From Drosophila miranda (taxonomy: Eukaryota > Arthropoda > Insecta > Diptera > Drosophilidae): DNA of 64,000 nt. The stretch spans positions 7,037,501 through 7,101,500 of the forward strand of contig NC_046676.1 of NCBI RefSeq assembly GCF_003369915.1. Direction: 5' to 3'. How positions within the stretch are numbered: position 1 is the first letter of the stretch; each line of letters begins with the position of its first letter. A program made the position numbers and the translations under genes. The notes beneath the pieces were generated by a model, which was given only the letters and a program-made list of their open reading frames with translations, was not told where the DNA came from and did no database searches. This document shows positions 1-14,300 of this stretch, in pieces.

Positions 1-2
1 TT

Positions 3-233
3 GGCCAACAGCAGAGCACCAGGGCCGCAGATGACGCTAATGAGATGGACAAAAATGGGCGCATACTTGCCCAACCGCAAATCACTTTCTCAAGCGAATT
101 ACTTTACAGAGCATTGCACAACAACAACAAACACAGCTCAGGCGAGTTCCAAGACCAGAACCTAGAGTACTACCAGCGCCAATTCACCAATTCAGGGCGG
201 ACTTGGCGATACCAACCCCCGGAGAAGGCTTAG
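3..233 (+). CDS. C-terminal part of an unrecognised protein (continues left of window)
   Basis: One frame is open from the first bases of the window to a TAG at 231-233. It gives about 76 residues ending in WRYQPPEKA. Codon choice is typical of a fly coding exon (AAC, CAG, GAG, TAC), and the product is rich in Gln, Asn and Tyr, for example NLEYYQRQF. An in-frame ATG exists at 45, but the frame is open upstream of it, so the true start is probably outside the window. A polyadenylation signal AATAAA lies at 262-267, about 30 bases after the stop, which supports this being a 3' terminal exon. I do not recognise the family and see no domain. The call rests on coding character plus the poly(A) signal; a chance ORF is possible but less likely. 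Confidence 0.55.
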   Translation, partial: GQQQSTRAADDANEMDKNGRILAQPQITFSSELLYRALHNNNKHSSGEFQDQNLEYYQRQFTNSGRTWRYQPPEKA

Positions 234-3200
234 CCCACTAATCAATTTGCACAAAAACAAAAATAAACACGCACACAATGTCGTCGAAGTCGTCGTAGTC
301 GTCATCATAATGCAATTTTCAGTTCTTAATTTCCATACAAATTCGATTTAAAATTCATAATAAAGTGCACAAATATCGACTCGATCCGGCATATAACTGT
401 AGTACCTCCACCTCTTCATCTCCACCTCTGAGAACTATATATGTATGATTTCCAGAGTGCCACACAAAACGACCCATATGGTCAATTAGTATTGCTGCTC
501 CGACTGCCAACCAACAATGAGGGCATCGAGTTCTTCAAGGAGCTTACCGACACACTCACTCGCTGAAATACACACAGGGACATGCCTGTATGGAGACAGA
601 GCACACACCCCAGCGCACACACACATTGTTTTCACTTCAATTATTATCGATGAAGCCTGGCAATGCCACCAAAAATCGGTCTGCAATTCAACCCAAAACT
701 TGAGTTCATTCAAGCGTAAAGTGTTGGAAGCTCTGAGATTTTAAATACTTTTCTTAAATTCAATCTCTGGAATATTTATTGTTTGTTTGGCATAAAATGA
801 TTCATTAGGATCTCATATCGCTCGAATTTGTATGTGAACTCGGGTTCTGGATTAGAATATTCCCATTACATACTGAGTGTTGCTTTGCCTTTTTCTATTC
901 AAACTACCCAATATTTCAGTCTCCGAGTATTATACATGTGCATCGAGCACAAAGAACAATACTATAATGTGTATCTAAGTAAATTCTAGATATATTGTAC
1001 TATCCATCACTCGGTACATATTTATACTGTGAGTCAAAGCTCCCCGTTGGTGGTTCCAATTTCTCTTATAGCATCATTTATAAGGCATTGTGGAACGAAT
1101 ACTTTTTTAGTTTTATCCCAATTAATCCGAATTGCAAAAGCAAATTGAACCGGGTAAAAATCTCCATCGAACAAGGCAATTTAATTTGATTGATTTCAAT
1201 TTTTGACATTCTCATTCCCTTCATAGGACCTCACAGGACCGGACCGTTCCCGTTCCCATTCCCATTCCCATTCCTCTCCCACTTGACTGGCTGAAAATAT
1301 AAATCGCAAGAATAATGAAAAGCGTCACATTTGATTGCATTTTTTGTGGGAAATTGGGCTGACAATGTGTGCGCTTTCGCTGACCAAATAAAAAGCCGAG
1401 GAAACTCAACCAACTGCGACACGCACACACGGGCAGAGGCAAAGGGCTGGGGCAGGCATTGTATGTGTGTATTGGGGGTGATTGCCATTTGTGTGCGAAC
1501 AGGCTAAAGGGTGCAGTCAGGGTACAGGACCAGCACCAGAACCAGGACCAGCATCATCAAGGACAAGGACGAGCCTGTGTAAACGTGTTAGGGCAGAACA
1601 AAAAACACAATATAAAAAAAATCCGCACTTTACGCAATTTATGTGCAAATTTTTCAATGACTTTAAAGCGATGCAGCCGAAGAGGGCTGCCTGACACAGA
1701 GGGATGCCCAGTCATTATAATCGCTCGCTAATTGACTCTAATAGACTTGGTTCCATCAAATGCCCTGTTGGCTTACCCCGACTGGGGTTGTTCTGACCTG
1801 CGAGTTCCCATTCGCCCCAGTAACCGCTGCTTTGGAAACGGTTTCGCTCTCGAACGCATTTACAGTACTATCCGTAATCTGAGTAAGTCTTGAGCGTCAA
1901 CTCTGTGAGATCTGTGAATCCTTCGCTGGGGTCTGTGAATAGTTTAAGCAGCTTGCCGAAAACACTTGCGAATTGAATGGTGTTGGCATTATGTGCGAAA
2001 AGTACGAGTATCTATTAGGAAATTGCCCACAAATTAGCACAAATAATGCGTGTCTTTAGCAAATTTGAATAAGCTGTGCAGCTCCCTCCATTCCACTCCA
2101 GCCTGCTCTCATCTGCCGTCGAAATCCCACACTCGAACACAATCCCAAACGCTTATCCCCTCGACCTTTCACCTTTTCACATGTCCCGGGCCTAAGTCCG
2201 CTCACACGTGAGCCCAGGGCAATGATAATTATGCGCCTGATTTAACCCTATAGAAGGTACTATACGTATACGTCTATGCGTCTCTTTCTCCACTCACACA
2301 CAAATGACAGTTTCACACTGCCTTTGTCACGCTGTCCGCTTCGCTCTGTCCAGTGTCCGTTGTCCGTTGTCCGTTGTCCTTTCATTCTCGGTTATTTCTC
2401 TGTTATTTCAAGTGCCATGCACTTGAATTTTCGGTCGTGTCCTTGTCCTTGAAGTTGCTCATGCAGAAAGCGAGAAAAAATAAAGCGAAATCCCCGACAA
2501 AAAATGGCTCCACTCATGGAAATATGAGTTCATGGATATGGACAGGGTATTAAACAAAGAGCTGAATGGCAGAGCCTGGTCACGCCTTCAAATCAAAATC
2601 GTCATCAAAAAAGCCAAGGAAATGGCCGAGGAAATTCGCATTTATTATAATCATGGGGAAATGCGAAAAGTGCAAAGAAAATTGCTCTCAATTTCCCGCC
2701 AGGGGATAAAAACCGAAAATAAAATTAATTTCCAGAGCGAGACGGAGCCATAGCGAAGGAAACAGAGACAGAGAGAGCAAAAGTGCTGCTCAAACTTTGC
2801 AATTTGCGGCGCGTTTCCGGCTTCCGTTCCGTTTAGCGTCAATGAGGCATCCTTCGTCAGACTTCTGTCTTCTGTACCGGAGCAGCAGGACAGAAATGGA
2901 AATGTAGATGGAGCAGTCAGTCACTCCTTGGTTGGTAAGGAGAGCTTCAATTGTCATCAATTTCGTTTGATGTGCTTTCCCTGTCACAGTCGCAACAGTC
3001 GCAACAGTCGCAACGCGCACAACAATTTTATTTCCATTTTCCTTTTCACTTTTCTTCGGCACCGAAACGATTAGCTGCCACTTAGAGCAGTTAAGAGACC
3101 CATTGAGCTTATTAAATCAGGCGTAATAATTGGCACACACAATGAACAGAAAGAGAAGGCACACAATGGCCAGAAAGAGATGCCAGTCACCAAATCAAAG

Positions 3201-3331
3201 TATCGAAAATCGAAATCGAGTCCTAGGCAGGGCTTGTCAGATCACATTTCCACTTTAAGGGCCATAACAAAACATTCATTCGAAAATAGTACACAAAATT
3301 CAACAACAAAAATAGCTCAAATTTTCTGAAA
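234..3331. other. Intergenic, no gene seen
   Basis: Contains only short chance ORFs and simple repeats: a CCCRTT run at 1246-1273, GTCCGTT repeats around 2353-2380, and three tandem GTCGCAACA-like units near 2990-3015. Nothing with splice sites or convincing coding character was found. Confidence 0.5.
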
Positions 3332-3582
3332 ATGCCTAACGTTGTGGATGAGAATGGCCAACCCCTGGCAACAATTGTGGAAATAGCCGACGAATTGGGT
3401 AAGTCCTTCTATTAAGATAATTCCCCCTTCCCATCCCATATATCTCGTGGTTTTCAGAGAGAACTCATCTGACACGCTCACAACAAGTGCTGCAGAGCCT
3501 GGAGCACATTCGAGAGCCGGAGGACGAGATGGGGCAGACCGAACGGAGGAGCTTGAGCCGTAGATACGACTCGGGGGTATAG
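3332..3582 (+). CDS. Two-exon micro-gene, unrecognised 63-aa protein
   Basis: Exon 1 is 3332-3398 and starts at an ATG in a good fly context (GAAAATGCC). It ends GAATTGG before a GTAAGT donor. Exon 2 is 3458-3582, after a TTTTCAG acceptor, and ends in TAG. The intron is 59 bp, a typical Drosophila mini-intron, and the frame is kept across the junction. The predicted protein begins MPNVVDENGQPL and ends SLSRRYDSGV. It is hydrophilic, with many Glu, Arg and Gln, and has no signal peptide or membrane segment, so it would be intracellular. I do not recognise it. Evidence for a real gene is the consensus donor and acceptor, the frame continuity and the codon use. A chance spliced ORF of this size cannot be excluded. 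Confidence 0.55.
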
Positions 3583-4918
3583 AAGAGCTCCCGCTCCTTG
3601 GGCCACATACGTCACAGCACAACTAACCTGCCCATAACCAGCGACACCTGCCAAGGTGTTTGGCTGACAATTAAGGGGACAACTTTCCACATTCCCATCC
3701 ACAATGCTCGAGCAAAGCAAACAAAGCAATCGACCAGAGCCACACGCGAACTGAACTGAACTGAAGAACTGAAAGGTTCGGGGTCGGGTCTTAAAACACA
3801 AACAAATTGTGACAAAGTTGCGGAAATTTAATTAAAATCAAATACTCGTACAACTAAAATAAACTATGTCCCAAGGAAAAAGGGGTAGAAAATCCTCAGT
3901 CAGGTGTGACCCGGTTGTTTCCAGCACGGAATTCGAGCCCTGAACCTCGCTGCGGACTGTCGCTAGTTTTCCGCGTCGTTTAATAAACAAAATGCAAACA
4001 AAGTTTAACAGCAATGACACACATGGATTTCTCGTCCCTCCCCCGCGCGGTTTGTTGCCATTGGCCTTTTTATTAATGTAATTTATGAGCCTGTGGTTGT
4101 GGAGAGGGTGTCGGCAAGGTGGAAATGCAAATAGACCCCGAGCCCAACCCGGCAGCTGCTTAATTTCACAGCGCATACATTTGATTAACTTAATTTAATA
4201 GTATTTCTTTTTTCGTCGTTGTTTTCACTCCGAGCTCGTTTGATATATTTGTTTGTTTCCCTAATTTATTATTATAGTTAACAGCCTGAAATGCGATTAT
4301 ATAGCTATCGATCATTTTCCTGACTACGTATATACTGTTGACTCTAAGCTGTGTGATGAACAGAGGTTGAGCAAGTGCCTATCACCGAATTAAAATCTGA
4401 AATTGAATTGATCTATGATCAATGATCAAATCAAATTTGATATCAGATGGATGACAGATTTGAAGCAGTACCACCTGTGTTTCGAGCTTTCTTATCTGAT
4501 ATGGAGTTATGGACTTATCTAAGAAATCTAATACCAATCGGAAAGATGTGCAAAGTACTTATGTATCTCGTTACAAAATGGAGAATGATGTCCATATACT
4601 CGCTTGCAAATACATTCGTATATAAAAGAAAAGTGTCACAACATTCAGCCCGACCAGACCATTGGCTAATGAGAACACAATTGGCTGTCCAGGAGCAGCT
4701 GCTTGAGCGCGCTACCTGAACTGGCCAAGGGCCAAGGGCCAGGCATCAAGCAAATCAGGCATGAAACCATTATGGCTAAAATCGGTAAACAAAAACCACG
4801 GGGCCACTGCTCTTTCTTTAATCACAGCCCGGAGGGGACATCTACTGAGAGTGGGATCAGCTGTTTGGCCAACGATCAGCGAGCGATAAATAAGGCACGG
4901 CTTAGCCTCATTGAAGTC

Positions 4919-4951
4919 AGCAGGCAGGCACGCAGGCAGGCAGGCAGGCAG
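4919..4951. repeat. (CAGG)n microsatellite
   Basis: Tetranucleotide run with one interruption. Confidence 0.8.
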
Positions 4952-7900
4952 GACATAAATGGAAACGAAAGCAAAAGAAAGGACATTTCTTTGCCTCACC
5001 TTCAGCGATCTCTTGAGGAGTCTCAGCTGGAGGGGATTGGGTGTCGGCTCGCTTTGAAATGCTTAGCAGGAGCTGGATCGGCAATCGACACAAAAGTATC
5101 GTGTTTCCCGGTTGTCGCCAACATACTTACGATAGATATCCTGTCGGAAATGTTTTCGTTTGCGATTGCATGTTGCGGTATGTTGGCAATTTATTTTTAG
5201 ACGATCAGCAATCAGGGATCAGGGACACCCGATACTCAGTCTCTCAGAGTGATTCCTCTCAAGTGGTCACAAATTACAGCAATTACTGAGCCGCCTCGCT
5301 GCCCTTTCTCTCTCTCTCTGTTGTTGCTGCCACAAAATGGCGCTCATTAGGGGCACGGCACTGCTCTGGCATCCATTTAATGCCACCCACAAAAGCCAGA
5401 CAATCTGCGTAATTATTCCTCTGGCAACTTCTGATGAAATGAATTAAATGCGAAATAATTTGTTAAGTACTACTAACGAACGCAGAGCTTCCAATTGCCA
5501 GTAGCCAAATGAAATGAACTCGAAAATGCGACTGTCAACAGTGCCGTGTCTGGATGCAGGACAAGGACCCAGGCAGAGGGCCCTCTGCCAGCAGAAGTAT
5601 TTTCTGAGCGTCTGTTGAGCGGATTTAACTTGTTTAATTACCGCTGTATTCAGCATCGCGCAAGTTCATCAACTGCCGCTCATTACGGCCACCGCGTTCA
5701 CGGTTCTTTTGAGACTTCGAAAATGTTGCCAGTTTTTCGAGAGCTGCGCACCCGCACGCCGAACCTCCTGCGGTCCACATGGTCTCTTGTTTTGCGTAAC
5801 TGTTACCATTTTAATGCGCTCGAGTGTCGAGGACGAAATTGATTTTCGTTCTGGAGAGTATTTTGCTCATCAAAATCGAGCTCAATTTATATACCAATGG
5901 ACACGACATGTCCCGATAGGACAGGACAAGGTGAAATTCCACTGAGCCGAGTACAAATACTGCGTTGAAAAGGGAGAAATACGAAGAGGCACTCGTCTCT
6001 CAATTTCGTAGAGCCACAAATACGAAACTCAAAAGGCCACTTGATAAATTTCATATATTTATAGCCCGCAGAGTGACGCGCTGCATTTGCACACTGAATG
6101 AAATTCCATGAGCACACAGCCACACCCGGACACACAAGGACATTTTGGCCCGAATCGTGGATGGGCGGCTTACCCCTTACCCATCCCCCGGCGCTGGGCC
6201 CCAACCAACCCTCTCCTCCTTGGCCAAACACTTGCACAAATAAAAGATCTACTTCAACTTATTGAATTTTCGTTGATAGAAACAAGATGAAATGCGAACG
6301 GAACAAGTCGCAAGATGGAATGCTCTATCGAATCACATTCTGAGATGGATGAATATAAATGAACTACGAAAATGAGCTATCTAAAAGCCAAAATAGACAA
6401 TTTTAAAGCTCAGACTTCTGAATAAAACTGTCTGAAACTGTTGCCATAGCGATTTCTTATGTGTCATACTCTCCATAACGAGAAAGAGTATAAAGCCGTG
6501 CAGGTCCTTCCACTCGCCGGATGTCTTCTCCTACCTTCCACACAAAGGACAGCCACAAAAGGCAATTGCATATGAGTTTTATGAAAGCTTCTTTTGACAG
6601 TGCTGATGCTGACTCTGCCTCCGCCTCCGCCGCCGCCTCTGAGGCAAGGTTGAGTCGCTGTCGGCGACTTCCCGGCCAAGTCCTTTGGCTGTGACAAATC
6701 CGTTAAGTCGCGCAATTCGTTCATTATTATTCTGTGTTTGTATTTGTGCAGGGAATTTAGCTCTGACCTCGCACAGGACTCTGATCGGGCAGGACACGGC
6801 GAATCGAATGGTAAGTGTAATCAAATTCCAACCCAAATCCCGGCCTTTCAGACAGAGCAGCCTGAGCAGGAACTTGACGGCGTTTTATTATTAAATTTGA
6901 GGCCATTGCACACACAATGCGACATCCTGCCGCGAGCCCAGAGCCCTGTGCGAAATTATTAAAAAGTAATTATGGCACAAATTACGAGATATCAATATAG
7001 CATTTAGCTCTGCAGGCGGCCCACTACAAAAGGACTCTCCCTCTGAATCTCGATCTAGCCCTATATCTCTGTCTCTCTCCCTCTTTCACCACCACTTCAG
7101 TTCGGTGCAAATCCTTTGGCTCACACATCCTTTAGAACAGCATTCTGCCGACATTTCCTCCACTGCTGTCTGCCGCCGTGTCCGGGCACAATACGAGATG
7201 CCTTCTCTCCCATTGTGCTTCCTCCGGACGACTTCTTCGCCGTCTCTTCACATGTTGTGCAACATTTCCTCTTCCCCCTTCCTGGGCCTCTTAAAATTGG
7301 GCATAATATCGAGATTATTATACGACTTGAACTCCTCTCGCCCAGCCATTCAAAAGACCCTGCCGGGGGTTGGTCTCTGATGAAGATCATTTTCATTTGA
7401 CTCGATCAATGGTAAGGTCGCGCCAATTGTAGCCAACATTTGGCAATTTATAGTGAGACCCCGTAGGGTCATAATCCCTGCTTAAGGTAGAAACATTTTG
7501 CAGATTATTTTGTAGTGGAGCAGAAATGAAGAAATTTCTTAGGTTAACGGAAATAGACAAAGAGATTAACTTTGTCTATGGCTATTTTCCAGAAGTAAAC
7601 TGCCAGCAGATATGGTTGATTGGTAGTCAGTTGTTGATTGGAACCGTACAAGAATTGTTTCGTAAACTTATTTGAAAGTAATATAATTACTGTGACATCA
7701 GGTTCATTGTTAATGCTAATCCAGGATCATATATGCAGATAGACAATTCAATATTGTCTCTGAAGAGGTTTAGAGTCGTATATGCATATATCTCCGAACA
7801 AACAGCAGAGGCTGGCCATTTTACTTGAGCTTCTGCTGGTCCGATCTATACGAATCAAATATCACTACAGCTTCCATAAGGACTTCTTTAAGATAAAAAG

Positions 7901-8045
7901 ACACACATTTGCAATCGTGTGCTCCTTGCAAACGATTCTTATCCCTTGCAATAGTACTCACCTTTGCATTTGTCTCTTTGCGAAACCTTCCTTCGAACCA
8001 TCAAAATTTACCCATAAAAATTCACCATGATTTCGTTTCACTTTG

Positions 8046-8051
8046 TTTATT
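8046..8051 (-). terminator. Poly(A) signal candidate for hbn
   Basis: AATAAA on the minus strand, about 280 bases after the hbn stop codon. Confidence 0.4.
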
Positions 8052-8327
8052 TTTGTTTTCCTCAGATAAATTTCTTGATTTCGGCTTTATGGCTAATTGC
8101 ATGACACTTGCTGGGGCTAATAATAATTTTAGATCTCTTACAGATAAACAATATGTGTACATGTTAGGACTAAGTTCATTTTGGCAATAGGCTACGCTCT
8201 TAGATATCTTACAATGCGGCATATCCGTCCCCTCCCAATGCATGTGTTTATATGTGATGTGTCTATGTACATGGCGATCGCTTTTCCGCATCCTTCTGTT
8301 TCCGTATGGCTAAATATCACCGCGAAG

Positions 8328-11300
8328 TTAGTCCTCGCCTTTGGTCACCACAGACACGGGGGTCGAGGAGTTGCTGCTCGCTCCACCTGCACTGCAGGGC
8401 GACTGGGCTGCCGTCGAAGTGAGCATCAGGCCACCCGAGATAAGGGTGGTGCCTCCACCCGAGGGTGGCGTGGCGTGGGGATGAGGCACGAGCGGTTTGG
8501 GGCTCTCCCGCGGACTGCTGTTGCTGCACGGCGGACTCACCTGGGCAGTGGACAGGCCCGCGTGCATCGATAGGTTCTGGGGGTAGCCGGCAGCTGCCGC
8601 AGCCGCTGCTGCCGATCCGCTGGCCGCCGCCGCTGCTGCAGCCGCGGCTCCGGCTCCGAAGATGCCGTTCAGATTGCTCAGGCCCATGTACTGGGAGAGC
8701 AGAGTGTGGAAATTGGGCAGCTTGTAGTGGGGCGCCATCAGATGCTGGGGCAGGAGGCCGGCGGCCGGATTGAAGTGCTGGTGCAGGGCAAAGTGCGGGG
8801 GCCAGAATTCGGCGGGAAGCCCGGCCGGATGCCCGGGCAGGCCGTGCGGCGGCATGGGAATGCCCAGCGGAAACTCTGGCAGACCTGGAATGAGAGCATA
8901 GGCGAGTTCGTTAGTCGAGGGCTGGTGACAGTATGACAGGGCGGCAGTCCGTCGGAGCTGGGAGTGTGAGTACGACATAATTGCTAATTATGTTGCACAC
9001 GTAATTCGGTAATTTGCGGACAAATCAAATGCGTATCAGGAGGACTTACCTTGCTCGGGCAAAAGGTATCCGGCCTTATCCTGATTCATAAACTTCTCAC
9101 GTTTGCGCCATTTGGCCCGACGGTTCTGGAACCACACCTGCAAGTGCACGGAAAGAACAAAGTTTAGAGTTGGAGCTGAGTGTATGCAAATGTAAGCTAC
9201 CCCGTAGATTCGAGAGTATATTGAGTTTATGCTGTGAAAGTGACTAATACCAAATATGTTACAATTTTGAGTGTCTAAGTTCTAGGTAGATTCTCCCAAC
9301 AGCATTATGGATTGCAATATTTCAGGGAACCTCAAATAGATGCACGATGCCGAAGATCGAAGAATCCCCCGATATTAAACCTTTCGTTTAGCTTCTATTG
9401 CCTTTAGTGCTCCGTTAAGGATAAACAATACCACAAAGTCGATCTCTGATTACTTTAAATTTACCTGCAACTTGTCGAGCGTCTTGTGATTGCTTTGACT
9501 TTGACCAAAGCTGAACAATTTGGCAATCTATCAATCTGGAAGTTCGAAAAGTTCACGCCACATAGTCCTTCGATTGGGATCCATCCACTTCACACTCCTC
9601 CCACAATTGTCTGAGCCAGAAGGAGGAAGGTGAAGCGGAGAGTTGTGAGTGGGCTGGAGAGATGCCAAATACAATGGCATCCAATCGGAAGTGTTGTACT
9701 CTGATTTGCAACGCTCCCACCCTGTCTCCCTCTCTCTCAGCCTCATTCTCTTTCTGGAATGCTGCAAAGGGTGTCTTATGCATTTTTGGCACTTGCTTGG
9801 GGTTGACCACCCTGCAACACCATCCTCCCCACCACCGCAATGGGCGTTGGCTGCACACACATTTCCGCTTTGGGGGCACACATTTTCAATCCAAGCCGAT
9901 GGGAAAATTAATTGTTTGTAAATTGAAATCACTCGACAACTGACTGTACCCGAGGCAGGATTGAGACAAAAGAGGAGTCGCTGCAATTATAGACACCCTG
10001 TACTTAGGCCAGCCCCAGGATCCAGTCTGCTGCTCCTGCTCCTGCTCCTTGTCCTGCCAGCATTTGCAACAATGTGTGCAGTTGAGCGAGTAGTAAATTA
10101 GCAACGATTTCCTTGCTATAATTGCTGCCAATTATTGTCCTGTGTCCTGTCCCGGGTCCTGTGTGTCTGCTGGGAAATGCCAACGCCAACCCACATCCAC
10201 CCGCAACCGTCTCCCGCTTTTGAGTGTGTATGTGTGTGTGTGTGTGTGTATGATTTTGTGGGCTTTTTAATTGTCAGTTGGCTGCAATTATGATGCGGAC
10301 CAACTTAAACCACTGTGCGAGAGCAGCGAGTCGGCAGAAGTTGAATTGCGGATATCCGTTCAGCATTTATCGCACATGTGCGATCATCAAACTGTCACAG
10401 AAAGCCCCAACCCCAACCCATAACAGAGCTGTGCAGTGTACACCGTAAGGATCCAAACAGTTGTTAAAGTTTTGAGTACATTTTGGTTCTGCTGGCAAAT
10501 TTTTGAATACATTTCTGAAAGCTTTGCCATACAAATTCGACTGACCCCAGGAGTTAGAGAGCTGCTTACTCCGTTTTTTCTGGGATGCCGCTCAGCACGG
10601 ATGCAAATCCTGAAATAATTGCCCACTCATCAACCCCAGAACAAACGGGGATTAAGCTACAGATACTTTTGTATCTATCACGTAGAAAACCAAACAGAAA
10701 AACGGTAAAAAAAAAAAGAAACGCTGCAAGCTGCCAGCTCTAAATCTGCTTCTACTCGTATGTATTGAAGGACCCCAAAAAACGCTCTTCGCATATGGGA
10801 ATCAATGACCAATTACAGTTAATCTGCTAACAGATATGTGAGGGTTCGCCAGCAGTAACATCGCATCGCGATGAGGATGTCGATGCGGATGAGGATGACG
10901 ACCGTGAAACGGACAATTTGTATGCAGAGTCCGTAATCCCTCTGTGAGCCAGCGCGAGAGTGCTTAGGTCAAGTTGTTTTACATTCTCTTGAAATCTTTT
11001 TTGTGCAATTGCGATACTTTTTTCCCCCGTCAACAACAGCATCAAAATCGGGCAAATCGCTCAATCAAAACTGAAGTGTTTGAAAGCATTCTCAACCGAA
11101 ATCAAATTGTACGAGTATGTGAGAGAGAGGCATGCGAAAGGACACCCTAATTACATGTGTAGTCATCTGTGTGTATGGTTGCCGCGTGTCCTGCAGCAGC
11201 ATCAGAGAGGGAGACAGACAGGGAGACGGGACCCAGAGCCACTTTAATTGTTTACCCAAAAGTAGAGTTAATAAAAATACCAACACCATGTGAGCGCGAC

Positions 11301-14300
11301 CAATTTAATCATTTGGAAAATCACAATATCTAATGTCCCTGGGACAACGACAACCCCTAAAAAGGACGCGGCGACAACCCTCCGACTAGATCTAAGCGTG
11401 TTTGTGTACAAAGTGGGGTTTAAGTGTTTCAAAGACCATTTACAAATTGGGCTCGACCGATTGTTCGACGGGCTTAGCGACCTCTCCGCGTTCCCAGACG
11501 TTCCAAGGCTATCGTTTTGCAATCGTTTTGTTGGCGTTTTGTTGGCGTTTTGCTGCCTGAAGTATATCAGCGAAGTTTGATGAATTACGAGTTAAAGCTT
11601 GTCAGCTAATTAAAATTTTTACTGATTCTATGGGCTTTCGACTACTAGGGTTAGCCGGTGAATTTCCATGGGTGGGGGTGTTTAGCTTAATTCGAAAATA
11701 ATTACGACAGCAGAGTTCGCATTTCAATTACCTGCACGCGCGCCTCGCTCAAATCCAGGCGCATGGCCAGATCCTCCCTTGTGAACACGTCCGGGTACTG
11801 GGTCTTCTCAAAGGCCCGCTCCAATTGATGCAATTGAAAGGTTGTAAATGTTGTGCGAGATCTGCGAAATCAAAGTCGGCACATTAGCGGGGTAAATGGA
11901 TGGATGGATGGATAGATAGATAGATGGAAGGAGCGAAGGATTCTACATTTGTTTTCATGTTTTTTAATAGCCGAACAATGGCCAAATACGATTGGATCTG
12001 CTAAGCGGATTGCCCCATACTCTGCGGCAACTCTATCGAGGACTCACCTACGGACTTTGCGCGGCCTCTCCATGTCGCTCAGATCATGGCCGTTGTTGAG
12101 GCTCGATGAGAGCTCGTCATCGTTGTCCACATCCAGACCGCTCTCCGTGTTCGTTGGTGAATCCTCGCGCTTGGCCTGGGCTGGCTGCTGGTGCTGCTGC
12201 TGCTGCTGCTGCTGATGCTGATGCTGGTGTTGCTGGTGCTGCTGTTCCTGCAACATGTGGCTGTTGTTGTGGTGCAAGTGATGGATGTGATGGGCATGGC
12301 CATGATGGGGATGCGAAATCAACACATCGCTGGGTGTATCTGAAAGGGCAGAGAATGGAAAAAGTTAAACAATTTCGAATTGAACTCGAGTGCCGCCTCG
12401 AACAAAAAAGTTTTGCGTTTGACTTTGAAAAATGAAAGCTGCGGCAGCTGCGGCCCAGAACACTTTCGAAATTCATTCAATTGTAACTGAAGTAGTTATA
12501 TCCGGGACTTTTAACCCCCAGAGCCAGGTCAGAGCAGCCCACAGAGCCGCTTCAAAAAAGCAAAACCTTTCCACTTGCCAGAGCCTCAAGAGCTCGAAAG
12601 CTACGCGAATTGATTTGGCAATCAATAACAAATAAATAAATACGGTTTGGCTTTACCCCGATTCCCGACTCGGATATGAGTCTGGTGTGAGTATCCTTTC
12701 ACACGCCCGAGGCCGAAATCGGGTAAAAAGTTTTTCAAAAAGATTTCCCTCAGAGCGAGCGAGTAACGTGTAATCAAACTTTAATGAACCTCAAATTAAT
12801 CATATTCACAATAGCGCAAGGACACGTCGCCGCTCAGCAGGATACCCTGTCGTCCTTATCGTATTTCGTAACATTTATGCAGACAGAACCGGAGACCAAG
12901 CCCGAGCCAGAGCCTGTTGTGGCGAAAAGGTAATTTCCAGCGAGCATCAAATTACGCGACAGCAATCGAGGCTCACAGGATGCAGTATCCTGCGGTGCGC
13001 ACGTTGCTCGTTGTCGCCAAATTGTAGCCGTTCCTAATCCCTGCTCCCTTGTTCCTTGTCCATGATTCTGTTCCTGTTTCGGTTCCTGCCCCCATCCCAT
13101 CCACCCAAAGCGCTTCAATCTAATTATGGGTCTAATGACGCAATTGGTTTTCTCTCCCAGTCTCTGCCTCGTCGTCCATGATACATGTGGCGTATCCTGT
13201 CAGATATGTTTTGATACACAGTGATTTTTTTCCCTTTAGCTATTCACCGATCCTTGGGTGAGGCCTCATGCCGCTTGGCCACGCCCACAGCAAGAGTCTC
13301 AACATGGCAGACACCTCCCATTGTCATGATATGTTTCTTGTTTCTCTCTGGTTGCGGGAGTTTTCGGGATGATGTTTGCTGGTAAGTTTATTCTATGCCC
13401 ACACTAACTACGACAAAATGTCCTTTCCAAGCAATTTGCATATGATATGGGTCCTTGAGATGGGTCAGCCCGGATTGGGGTCCCCATTCCTGTCCCCTGT
13501 GTGTCCGAATATATCTTTGATGTGGTTACCAGTTTTAGTGGGGGCTGATTATTGGGTACAAGCTTAAACTATGTTTGTCCGTACCCACAAATACTCCTTG
13601 ATTTAACAAGATATTTGGAAATATAGTACTATACTTAGAAACTTTCGTCAATGGAAAATTTAAACTGATGTTTGGAAGAATGATAGAACTCCTCATCGAG
13701 ACAAAGTTCCATGCATTTACTCAACATCATAAGTTGAATAAGGGTTAATAAATAAAATAGTTTACTACAAACTACCAAGGACCAGACGATATTCTTCGAA
13801 ACTTGTTTAAGAAATTTATCATCAGCCCCAAATATTGTTGCTTTACAAGAATATAAGTTTGGCTTGACCAGCACTGCTTTCTACTGAAGACAAAGGGGTC
13901 TAATCTCTACAGGAAAACTGATTGGTAGGACTACAATCGTGTTAAGTATCGTCCGAACTCCTCAACCAGCAAACGAACAATAGTATTTTACGTTTAAAAA
14001 TATTCAAATAAAACGATCTAAAGCAATACATATGTTACATACATATGTAATCGTTGAAATAATCATATTTTAACGGAATGGCAAGTCTCAAGGCTACAGC
14101 TTTTAAATGTAATTTAATTTTTCACAAATTTATATAGTCTTCAATTATAAATGTCATTCTTCAACCTTGCAAAGACCCGACAATCGTCAATATGCTTTTG
14201 CCCCACAGATCGCCGACGGCAATCGATATTATCCCCGTTCTCAAAAATCTATATCCCACCGAAGCTCATAAATATATGACTTACCACTGCGCTTGATCTG

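Larger units (their letters stand above)
3583..8327. other. Intergenic region downstream of hbn, no gene seen
   Basis: Long ORFs here (for example 4703-5200) are low in complexity or lack gene structure. A CAGG microsatellite lies at about 4919-4951. The hbn poly(A) signal candidate is at 8046-8051. The stretch may hold regulatory DNA for hbn, but I see no defined site. Confidence 0.45.

Noticed and set aside
4703-5200. 165-codon plus-strand ORF
   Set aside because: Runs through the CAGG microsatellite (RQARRQAGRQ) and has an opposite-strand shadow. It begins at a non-ATG codon and has no coding character outside the repeat.
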